The position numbers and the translations under genes are program-made. From contig JAIKYL010000014.1 of NCBI GenBank assembly GCA_024683255.1, forward strand, positions 1 to 11,990: a stretch of DNA of 11,990 nucleotides. Reading direction: 5' to 3'. Shown here in pieces: positions 1 to 6,935 of the stretch. Numbering within the stretch: the stretch's first letter is position 1; every line of letters begins with the position of its first letter. The notes below the pieces were generated by a model, which made no database searches, had not been told where the DNA came from, and saw only the letters and a program-made list of their open reading frames with translations. The stretch comes from Bacteroidales bacterium. GTDB taxonomy: Bacteria > Bacteroidota > Bacteroidia > Bacteroidales > UBA932.

Positions 1-1
1 G

Positions 2-757
2 TCCATACCCGTGCTGTCCGTCACCAAAGGCCTCCGCGGCCTTCCGGACGGCACCCTCATCTCCTACCCCGGCTACTGGGAAAGCGAGCTTGCAAAGGTT
101 GGCATCCACAGGGAAATCTGCGCCATCGGCGGCCCGTGCACATCGTACGAACTTGTATTCATGGATCCTTCGGAGGTGGCATTCTGCGGAAGGGACCAGA
201 AGGCCCTGAGAATGATGAAAGAAGCCATGCAGCGCCCTTATTACCACGTATCCCTCACGGACGATGTAATTGGACTTGAAAGCGCCGTGGCCCTCAAAAA
301 CGCCTATGCAATGGCCGTCACACTTGCCGTTGGCCTCAACATCCGCTGGCACGGGGAGGAAGAGCCCCAGCACTACAACTCCCAGGCCGGTACTTTCACC
401 CAGGCCGTGCGTGAAACTCACGCCCTCATGCAGATGCAGGGAGGGACCTTCGACGCGGAGGCAATAGGCCTTGGAGACCTGTACGTGACCATTTTCTCCG
501 GCCGTACCCGCCGCTGCGGAGTGCTCATGGGAAAGGGCCTCAACTACGATGAAGTCACCGAAGCCCTTGCCGGCATCACGCTGGAGTCCCTTGTGATTAC
601 CCGCGTCATGGGCATCGCCGTAAAGAAGAAGGCGGAACTGGGGCTTCTGGACCTCAAGAACTTCCCGCTCCTCATGCACATTGTGGACATCCTGGACAAG
701 GGTATGGCAGACGCGGACCTGCCCTGGGAAGCCTTCACGTTTGAACAGTTCAGATAA
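2..757 (+). CDS. NAD(P)-dependent glycerol-3-phosphate dehydrogenase-like protein (GpsA family), 5' partial
   Basis: The 5' end lies left of the window; the frame is open from base 2, and the in-frame GTG at 11 is an internal Val, since the preceding residues (SIP) continue the family pattern before the TKGL motif. GpsA enzymes interconvert sn-glycerol-3-phosphate and dihydroxyacetone phosphate in the cytoplasm. What remains is the end of the Rossmann domain and the whole helical C-terminal domain. GLESAVALKNAYAMAV corresponds to the GpsA segment with the catalytic Lys, followed by NSQAG, GLGDLYVT and an Arg-bearing SGRTRRCG. The protein is divergent: the usual GPS motif reads GPC and the usual TCxSxxSRN block reads TIFSGRTRR, so this may be a paralog acting on another polyol or sugar phosphate rather than the housekeeping lipid enzyme. 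The stop shares one base with the transporter start (TAATG), indicating co-transcription and coupling. Family assignment is fairly sure; the exact substrate is not. Confidence 0.8.
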   Translation, partial: SIPVLSVTKGLRGLPDGTLISYPGYWESELAKVGIHREICAIGGPCTSYELVFMDPSEVAFCGRDQKALRMMKEAMQRPYYHVSLTDDVIGLESAVALKNAYAMAVTLAVGLNIRWHGEEEPQHYNSQAGTFTQAVRETHALMQMQGGTFDAEAIGLGDLYVTIFSGRTRRCGVLMGKGLNYDEVTEALAGITLESLVITRVMGIAVKKKAELGLLDLKNFPLLMHIVDILDKGMADADLPWEAFTFEQFR

Positions 758-2091
758 TGAAGACCAAAAGGAGTTTCAACTACTGGCAGTGGCGAGTCAT
801 CATCTGTTCGATGATTGGCTACTCCATGTTCTACTTCGTAAGGAAGAACTTTTCCTTCGCGATGCCGGTGCTGAGCGCACAGTACGGAATTACCAATACC
901 GACTTCGGTATCATCCTGTCGCTGGTGGGCATCATCTACGGAGTATCAAAGTTCCTTAACGGATTCATCGGAGACCGCTTCAACGCCCGTTGGCACATGG
1001 TGATTGGCCTCAGCGCATGCGTGGGAATAAACTTCCTCTTCGGATGGAGTGACAAGCTGTCCACTATGATATCCGGCCAGACAGGCGGACCGGACTTTGT
1101 GGGGACCATGGTCCTTGTGATGGGCATCCTGCTGGTCCTGAACAACGTTTTCCAGGGCTGCGGTTTCCCGCCCTGCAACAGGCTCCTCAACCACTGGGTG
1201 CCGCCAAAGGAACTGGCAACCAAGATGTCCATCTGGAATACCTCACATTCCATTGGGGCCGGCATTCTGGCCGTCCTGTGCGGATACATCGTGAGCAGCA
1301 CCGGAGACTGGCGGCTCTGCTTCTGGATTCCCGGTCTCATAGCCGCAGCGGGAATAATATTCGTCATAATAACCCTGAGGGATACACCAAAGTCCGTGGG
1401 TCTTCCGGAGCTTCCGGACACCAAGACGGAACTGGACAACAACGATACCCCGGAGGCCTATCGTGCCTTTGTGAAGAAAAAGGTGTTCATGAACCCCGTA
1501 ATCTGGATCCTGGCCATCACGGACCTGTTCGTGTACGTGGTGCGCTTCGCCGTCCTGGACTGGGGCCCCACCTTCCTGGGGAAGATGTCCGTTCCGCTCT
1601 CACCGCAGCTTGCCGGATGGACAATCGGCATATTTGAGATTGCCGGGTGCGCGGGAATGCTTTGCGCCGGATGGATATCGGACCATTTGTTCAAAGGGAA
1701 AGAGCAGAGGGTTTGCGCCGTGGAGATGGGCCTGGTGGCTATCTGCCTGGTGGTGCTTCAGCTTCTGCCTCCTACTGCCTCCCCTATCCTGGTGCTGTGC
1801 ATCCTGGCCCTGGCGGGTTTCTTCCTCTACGGCCCCCAGGCGCTGCTTGGCGTGACGGGTTCAAAGCAGGCCACGAAGAAGGCGGCATCATCGGCGGTTG
1901 GTCTCATCGGCCTTATGAGCTATGTGTCCGTCCTTATCACCGGCGCCGGTCTGGGTTGGTTCAGCGACCACTTCGGCTGGGACCACCTATTTATCCTGAT
2001 GGCCGGGTTCGCCGTGCTGGGCGGCATCCTGGTGGCATTTTTGTGGAACATTAAAGACGACGGTTATTTACACGATGAAGAAAGTCATTAG
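757..2091 (+). CDS. MFS organophosphate:phosphate antiporter (GlpT/UhpT/UhpC type)
   Basis: A 444-residue inner-membrane protein of the usual length for the OPA branch of the major facilitator superfamily, which swaps glycerol-3-phosphate, hexose phosphates or phosphoglycerate for inorganic phosphate. It has about twelve hydrophobic segments in two halves, with a polar loop near residues 210-245. Residues essential in E. coli GlpT have visible counterparts: Arg29 in YFVRKNF (GlpT Arg45), His164 in WNTSHSIG (GlpT His165), Arg263 in VVRFAVLDWGP (GlpT Arg269) and Glu294 in IFEIAG (GlpT Glu299). The family signature SKFLNGFIGDRFNARW is at 64-79. Full retention of the phosphate-binding residues argues for a real transporter rather than a UhpC-like sensor, although UhpC-type proteins cannot be excluded. 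It sits between a GpsA-like gene and the rest of the operon, fitting import of a phosphorylated three-carbon or sugar compound. Its last 17 bases overlap the next gene. Confidence 0.88.
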   Translation: MKTKRSFNYWQWRVIICSMIGYSMFYFVRKNFSFAMPVLSAQYGITNTDFGIILSLVGIIYGVSKFLNGFIGDRFNARWHMVIGLSACVGINFLFGWSDKLSTMISGQTGGPDFVGTMVLVMGILLVLNNVFQGCGFPPCNRLLNHWVPPKELATKMSIWNTSHSIGAGILAVLCGYIVSSTGDWRLCFWIPGLIAAAGIIFVIITLRDTPKSVGLPELPDTKTELDNNDTPEAYRAFVKKKVFMNPVIWILAITDLFVYVVRFAVLDWGPTFLGKMSVPLSPQLAGWTIGIFEIAGCAGMLCAGWISDHLFKGKEQRVCAVEMGLVAICLVVLQLLPPTASPILVLCILALAGFFLYGPQALLGVTGSKQATKKAASSAVGLIGLMSYVSVLITGAGLGWFSDHFGWDHLFILMAGFAVLGGILVAFLWNIKDDGYLHDEESH

Positions 2092-4486
2092 CATCCTCTG
2101 CGTGGTGGCCGCCCTGGCCGTTTCCTGCGCGCAGGGCGTCCAGGCGGACTTCCTGGGCCCGCTGCAGGGAGAAAATGGAGGAAAATCCCCCCATCCCTAT
2201 CAGGGAATGGACATTTGCGGGGATTACATGCTCAGCTGCCAGAACCAGGGCGTAGCCAGCGTCTACCGCCTGTCGGAGGACGCTTTCGAGCTGGCCGGAC
2301 AGTGGCATCTGGCTTCCTTCCATCAGGATAATCACGCCAACGTGGTCACTTTCGGCGTCGAGAAAGCGCAGGCCGACGACCCCCTTCCGCTCGCCTATGT
2401 GAGCCAGTGCAGCAAGAACACCATCGACGGGAAGAAGGACGTGCTCTATGCAGAGCGCATCGCCACGGATTTCTCCTCCTCGGAGCTGGTCCAGACCATC
2501 TTCTATGACGATGTGAACCAGGACTTCGGCTATGCCCTCCAGTGGGTGATAGACCGGCAGGAAAAGATGCTCTACGGTTACGGGAACACCGTCAACAACA
2601 GCGACCCCGACAACCGGCATCGCATTATCAAATTCCCGCTTCCGAAGCTGTCAGAAGGCGCTTTTGTCACCCTCAAACCGGAAGACGCGCTGGAGAATTA
2701 CCTCATCGAAGAGGTGTCCGGCGTCCGTTTCAATCCCATCGGCCAGGGGCTGTATGTGGAGAAGGGAAAACTCTATATGCCCACCGGAGTCGGCCGGGCG
2801 GAAACGCCCTCCATCCTCTATATCTGGGACCTGAAGAAGCGGTCGATGAAGGCGCTGGACCTGTCGGCCGTCACCACCAGCGAATTCGAGGACATTTCCC
2901 GCTATAAGGGCGCCTTTTACATCCAGGCACAGGACGGGATTTTCCGGATAAAAATGGGCCGTAGCGCCGGAAAGGCCGGTTTTGGCTGGCGCGACGTCCT
3001 TCCCCGCCCCGTCTTCGAGGCCCGTCCGGAATTCGTGCAATTGTACGACAAAGCCTGGGAACTGGCCTATGAACACATCGACACCCTCGCCGGCATTCCC
3101 TCGCCCGTGTATATGGACGAAGCCCACCGGTCGGACCGCATCTGGATCTGGGACACGGCCTTCATGGCGCATTTCGCCAAGTATTGCCCTTCGGTGTTCC
3201 CGGGCGTCAAATCCCTGGACAACTTCTACGGCATTCTGCTGGCCGATGAAAACACCCCTCTCCCCCTGGTGAAAGGGAACGAGTGGTGCGGCAAGGACGA
3301 GGGCAAGATGCTCCCGCTGCGCGTGCACCACGCCGACAACCCGCCGCTGATGGCCTGGACGGAATACGTCTATGCCCTCCAGACCGGCAGCAAGGGCCAT
3401 CTCAGGACCGTTTTCAACAAACAGCAGTATCTGCAGCGCTGGTTCCGGCTGTTCGACAGCTTCGACCCGTCGGCCCCCAAACCGTTCGGCACCTCGCAGC
3501 AGGTGGCGCTGAAAAAATACGACGACGGCTATGCCTGGGCCGGCAATCCCAGCGGGATGGACAACAGCCCCCGGGGACGCACGGACGCCCCCACGGAGCG
3601 CAGCCGCTGCCCGGACAATCCGGAACTCCGCTGGCTGGACGCCCTGTCCTATCAGGGCTTATCGGCCCTCTATATGAGCCGGATCGCTATGCTGCTCAAA
3701 AAACCGGAAGATGCCGCCTACTGGAAAGGCGTACATGAGGAACTGGCCGCCAAGCTGAACGCCCTCTACTGGGACGACGAAGACAGTTTCTACTATGATA
3801 TCTTCTCCGGCGGAGAAAAGTGCAAAGTGCCCACCATCGCCTCCTGGTGGCCGGTTCTGGCCGAAATGGCCGGATCCGAGCGGGCCGATGCCCTGCTGGA
3901 GCACCTTCGCAACCCGGAGGAATTCGGCGGCTTTGTCCCCACCCCTTCCCTGTCCCGCTCCGACGCGGATTTCATCCCGGACGGCGGCTATTGGCGCGGA
4001 AGCGTGTGGCTGCCCACCTCTTACATGACTTTAAAGGCCGTGGACCTGTGCGGAGACTACGCCCTGGCCCGTAAAGCCGGAACCCGCCTGCTGGAATGCA
4101 TGTGGCAAACCTACCGGCAAGTGGAGCCTCACACCATCTGGGAGTGCTACAGCCCCACCGCCTACGAGCCCGCCAGAGACAAGAAAGGCGAAAGCGTACG
4201 GCCGGACTTCTGCGGATGGTCGGCCCTGGGCCCCATCTCGGTATTCATCGAAGACGTGATTGGCATCAAGCAGGCCGACGCCTTCGAAAAAACCCTCCTC
4301 TGCGACTTCGACAAACAGACCGTCGGGCGTGTAGGCGTGGAGAATTACCGGTTCGGAGATGTCGTCTGCAGCGTCATCGCTACGGAAAAGACCATCGAGG
4401 TCAGTTCCAACCGCCCCTTCACCCTGCAGGCCGACGGCAAGACCTTCGAAGTAAGGGCCGGCAAGAACCTTTTTGAAAGACCGTAA
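2075..4486 (+). CDS. Exported two-domain protein: propeller-like N-terminus plus GH63/MGH1-like glycoside hydrolase
   Basis: This 803-residue protein begins with an export signal (MKK, hydrophobic stretch, AVSC at 15-18). The Cys could be a lipidation site, but Ala at -3 makes the lipobox weak. Residues about 40-295 form a beta-rich region with recurrent hydrophobic-Tyr strand patterns (LYGYG, LYVEKGKLYMP, LYIWDL, FYIQAQDGIFRI), which looks like a beta-propeller of unknown ligand. Residues about 315-735 form the helical (alpha/alpha)6-barrel hydrolase: IWIWDTAF at 356-363, NPSGMDNSPRG at 491-501, GYWRGSVW at 638-645 and WECYSP at 689-694. By analogy with GH63 enzymes, Asp496 is the likely general acid and Glu690 the likely base. 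A small beta-sandwich tail (about 755-803) closes the protein. GH63 relatives are inverting alpha-glycosidases (glucosidase, mannosylglycerate hydrolase); this substrate is unknown. Start chosen from the signal peptide despite a 17-base overlap with the transporter. Codon use is unlike its neighbours (5 of 68 Leu codons are CTT; only two ATA), suggesting transfer. Confidence 0.78.
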   Translation: MKKVISILCVVAALAVSCAQGVQADFLGPLQGENGGKSPHPYQGMDICGDYMLSCQNQGVASVYRLSEDAFELAGQWHLASFHQDNHANVVTFGVEKAQADDPLPLAYVSQCSKNTIDGKKDVLYAERIATDFSSSELVQTIFYDDVNQDFGYALQWVIDRQEKMLYGYGNTVNNSDPDNRHRIIKFPLPKLSEGAFVTLKPEDALENYLIEEVSGVRFNPIGQGLYVEKGKLYMPTGVGRAETPSILYIWDLKKRSMKALDLSAVTTSEFEDISRYKGAFYIQAQDGIFRIKMGRSAGKAGFGWRDVLPRPVFEARPEFVQLYDKAWELAYEHIDTLAGIPSPVYMDEAHRSDRIWIWDTAFMAHFAKYCPSVFPGVKSLDNFYGILLADENTPLPLVKGNEWCGKDEGKMLPLRVHHADNPPLMAWTEYVYALQTGSKGHLRTVFNKQQYLQRWFRLFDSFDPSAPKPFGTSQQVALKKYDDGYAWAGNPSGMDNSPRGRTDAPTERSRCPDNPELRWLDALSYQGLSALYMSRIAMLLKKPEDAAYWKGVHEELAAKLNALYWDDEDSFYYDIFSGGEKCKVPTIASWWPVLAEMAGSERADALLEHLRNPEEFGGFVPTPSLSRSDADFIPDGGYWRGSVWLPTSYMTLKAVDLCGDYALARKAGTRLLECMWQTYRQVEPHTIWECYSPTAYEPARDKKGESVRPDFCGWSALGPISVFIEDVIGIKQADAFEKTLLCDFDKQTVGRVGVENYRFGDVVCSVIATEKTIEVSSNRPFTLQADGKTFEVRAGKNLFERP

Positions 4487-5541
4487 TGAAAGAACGGCTG
4501 GAATCGCTTGACATCCTCCGCGGGGCAGACATGTTCCTGCTGCTGTTTCTGGGGCCCATCCTGAGAAACATCTGCAAACTGTTCCCGGACGGTACCGGCT
4601 GGCTTTCACACCAGCTGCAGCACACTCCGTGGGATGGTTTTGTGGCCTGGGACATCATCATGCCCCTGTTCCTTTTCATGTCCGGAATCACCATTCCGTT
4701 CTCCATGGCAAAGTACAAGGGCGGAATCAAGCCTGACAAGACGTTTTACCTTAAGCTCCTGAGGCGCTTCATCGTCCTCTTTGTCCTTGGATGGATTGTC
4801 CAGGGGAACCTTCTCCTCTGGGACTGGAAGATGTTCCATCCCTTTGCCAACACCCTCCAGGCCATTGCTGTGGGATATGTCATCACTGCCCTTCTATTTG
4901 TCCATACGGACGTAAAGTGGCAGGTGGTGGCGTGCGTCCTTCTGTTTGCCGCATACTGGATTGTCTTTGGCTGCACGGGAATGAATACGGACCCGCAGGG
5001 AAACGTTGCCATGACCGTGGACAAAGCGGTCCTTGGCTTCCACAGGGACGGCGTTGCGTGGGCCGATGACGGCAGCTGGCGCTTCATGAAGCGTTACCAG
5101 TACACCTGGATACTGTCCAGCCTCAACTTTGCCGTAACCGTGCTTCTGGGCTGCTTTGCGGGACAGATGCTGCGTAGCAAAAAGCAGTCTCCCGGCCGCA
5201 GGGCGCTAAACATTGCCGTCGCAGGCGCAGTCCTTACGGCCGCCGGCCTCCTTCTTAGCCCGCTCTTCCCCATTATCAAGAAAATCTGGAGCAGCACTAT
5301 GACGCTATATTCCGGCGGTATCTGCTTCCTTCTCACGGCAATCACTTTTTATATTGTAGACGTCCGTGGATGGAAAAAGGGTCTTGGCTGGCTTAAGATA
5401 TACGGAATGAACGCAATAACGGCATACTGCCTTGGCGAGATGCTGAAGTACAATTCCCTGCCCCAGGCTATTGGAAACGCTACTCTGCTGTTCATTCTGC
5501 TGGCACTCATGTATAAAAACAAACTGTTCATTAAAGTATGA
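4486..5541 (+). CDS. Multi-pass membrane acyltransferase, HGSNAT-like (DUF5009/COG4299)
   Basis: A 351-residue integral inner-membrane protein with roughly nine or ten hydrophobic segments and no cleavable signal. It opens with RLESLDILRGADMF, the signature of the COG4299/DUF5009 family related to human heparan-alpha-glucosaminide N-acetyltransferase, which moves an acetyl group from cytosolic acetyl-CoA across the membrane to a terminal glucosamine. The block LQHTPWDGF at 44-52 followed by DIIMPLFLFMSGITIPFS matches the family's active-site segment, and His46 is the candidate acetyl-carrying histidine. The C-terminus (MYKNKLFIKV) is also typical, so the gene looks full length. It starts on the last base of the previous stop (TAATG) and ends in a 4-base ATGA overlap with the GH109-like gene, so expression is probably coupled to both glycan-active neighbours. 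Likely role (inference): acetylation of an amino sugar or other glycan hydroxyl/amine in the periplasm. The acceptor is not predictable from sequence. Confidence 0.83.
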   Translation: MKERLESLDILRGADMFLLLFLGPILRNICKLFPDGTGWLSHQLQHTPWDGFVAWDIIMPLFLFMSGITIPFSMAKYKGGIKPDKTFYLKLLRRFIVLFVLGWIVQGNLLLWDWKMFHPFANTLQAIAVGYVITALLFVHTDVKWQVVACVLLFAAYWIVFGCTGMNTDPQGNVAMTVDKAVLGFHRDGVAWADDGSWRFMKRYQYTWILSSLNFAVTVLLGCFAGQMLRSKKQSPGRRALNIAVAGAVLTAAGLLLSPLFPIIKKIWSSTMTLYSGGICFLLTAITFYIVDVRGWKKGLGWLKIYGMNAITAYCLGEMLKYNSLPQAIGNATLLFILLALMYKNKLFIKV

Positions 5542-6935
5542 AACGACTTATTATCATATGTGCAGCCATATGCCTTCTTGCGGGCTGTTCCGGCAATCCG
5601 TATGGCTACAAGATAAAGAATCACCAGATAGTATACAATACGCCCCCCCGTCCGGCCGACCAGCAGTCCATGATTGGATTTGCCTGCGACCCCATAGAGC
5701 ATGTCAGAGTGGGCGTCATAGGCCTTGGAGACCGCGGAAGGAACGTGGCCAGGCGCTATCCGTTCATTGAGGATGCCACCATCGTGGCCCTCTGCGACCT
5801 TATTCCTGAGAGGATAGAGAAGGCCCAGAGGTCTCTTGTGAAACGCGGAGCGCCGCGCGCCATCCATGAGTTCACCGGAGAGGACGGCTGGAAGCAGCTC
5901 TGCGAGAGCGACGACATAGACCTTGTCTACCTTGCAGTTCCCTGGCAGCTTCATACCAAGATGGCCGTATACGCCATGGAGCATGAGAAGCACGTTGCCA
6001 TTGAGGTGCCCGCAGCCACCAGCATAGAAGAGTGCTGGGCCCTGGTAAATACATCTGAGCGCACCAGGAAGCACTGCATAATGCTGGAAAACTGCTGCTA
6101 CGACTACTTCGAGCTCACCTGCCTCAACATGGCCCAGCAGGGCCTCTTTGGCGAGATTGTCCACGCGGAAGGCTCCTATTGCCACAACCTTGATCCCTGG
6201 TGGGACAATTACGTCGGCGACTGGCGCATGACCTATAACCGCAACCATCACGGTGACGTCTACCCCACTCACGGGATTGGTCCTGTGTGCCAGGCCCTCA
6301 ATATCCACCGCGGAGACAAGATGGACATGCTGGTTTCCCTGGACACCAAGGCATTCCGCGGTCAGGAAGTATGCGACAAGCGCTACGGCCCGGACAAATA
6401 CGAATACGCCAACGGTGACAACACCTGCACAATTATCCGTACCCGCAAGGGAAAGTCCATCCTTGTGGAGCACGGCGTGGTTACTCCCCGCCCCTACAGC
6501 CGAATGTACCAGCTCATGGGAACAAAAGGATTCGCCAACAAGTATCCCAACCAGGGCCTGGCCCTTGGCGGAGAAGACCTTGAAGGCATAGATTCAGAGG
6601 ACCTTGAAGCGGAGAAATACATGCCTGACGCCCTCCGTGATTCCCTTATGAAGGTATACCAGCACCCCATTTCCAAGGAAGGCGGCATTGCTGAAAGGGC
6701 CCGCAAGGTTGGCGGCCACGGCGGAATGGACTTCATCATGGATTACAGGCTCATCTACTGCCTCCACCACGGTCTTCCGCTGGATATGGACGTATATGAC
6801 GCCGCAGAATGGAGTTCACTTGTAGAGCTCACGGAAGTATCCATAATTAACGGAAGCATGCCGGTTATAATGCCGGACTTCACCCGCGGAGAATGGGACA
6901 AGACCCCTGGTTTGAGTTTTAAGCTTGCAGAATAA
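5538..6935 (+). CDS. GH109-like alpha-N-acetylgalactosaminidase / Gfo-Idh-MocA family lipoprotein
   Basis: A 465-residue lipoprotein: the lipobox LLAGC places the acylated Cys at residue 17, which also supports the ATG at 5538. A Rossmann fold follows, with VGVIGLGDRG (GxGxxG at 62-67) and an Asp in ALCDL (87) for NAD. GH109 enzymes use tightly bound NAD+ to cleave alpha-GalNAc by a redox elimination mechanism. The protein carries the blocks typical of GH109: AVPWQLHT at 133-140, EVPAAT at 156-161, NCCYDYFELTCLNM at 185-198, EGSYCHNLDPWW at 211-222 and GDVYPTHGIGPV at 239-250. Tyr242 and His245 match the Tyr-x-x-His pair near the substrate in the characterised family enzyme. Length is normal for the family. 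It overlaps the acyltransferase by 4 bases and the AraM-type gene by 1 base (TAATG). A plain oxidoreductase role is the alternative, since many Gfo/Idh/MocA proteins have other activities; the GH109 blocks make hydrolase more likely. Confidence 0.85.
   Translation: MKRLIIICAAICLLAGCSGNPYGYKIKNHQIVYNTPPRPADQQSMIGFACDPIEHVRVGVIGLGDRGRNVARRYPFIEDATIVALCDLIPERIEKAQRSLVKRGAPRAIHEFTGEDGWKQLCESDDIDLVYLAVPWQLHTKMAVYAMEHEKHVAIEVPAATSIEECWALVNTSERTRKHCIMLENCCYDYFELTCLNMAQQGLFGEIVHAEGSYCHNLDPWWDNYVGDWRMTYNRNHHGDVYPTHGIGPVCQALNIHRGDKMDMLVSLDTKAFRGQEVCDKRYGPDKYEYANGDNTCTIIRTRKGKSILVEHGVVTPRPYSRMYQLMGTKGFANKYPNQGLALGGEDLEGIDSEDLEAEKYMPDALRDSLMKVYQHPISKEGGIAERARKVGGHGGMDFIMDYRLIYCLHHGLPLDMDVYDAAEWSSLVELTEVSIINGSMPVIMPDFTRGEWDKTPGLSFKLAE

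Noticed and set aside
2651..3400. A 249-codon open frame on the - strand
   Set aside because: It is antisense to the propeller-GH63 gene and its translation has no convincing motif or start context.
5643..5649. Run of seven C near the 5' end of the GH109-like gene as a phase-variation tract
   Set aside because: Seven bases is short for slippage control, and the run is explained by two Pro codons followed by a CGT Arg codon in a GC-rich gene.
5349..6473. A 374-codon open frame on the - strand
   Set aside because: It lies wholly inside the GH109-like gene and the end of the acyltransferase gene, shows no recognisable domain, and reflects GC-rich codon use on the other strand.
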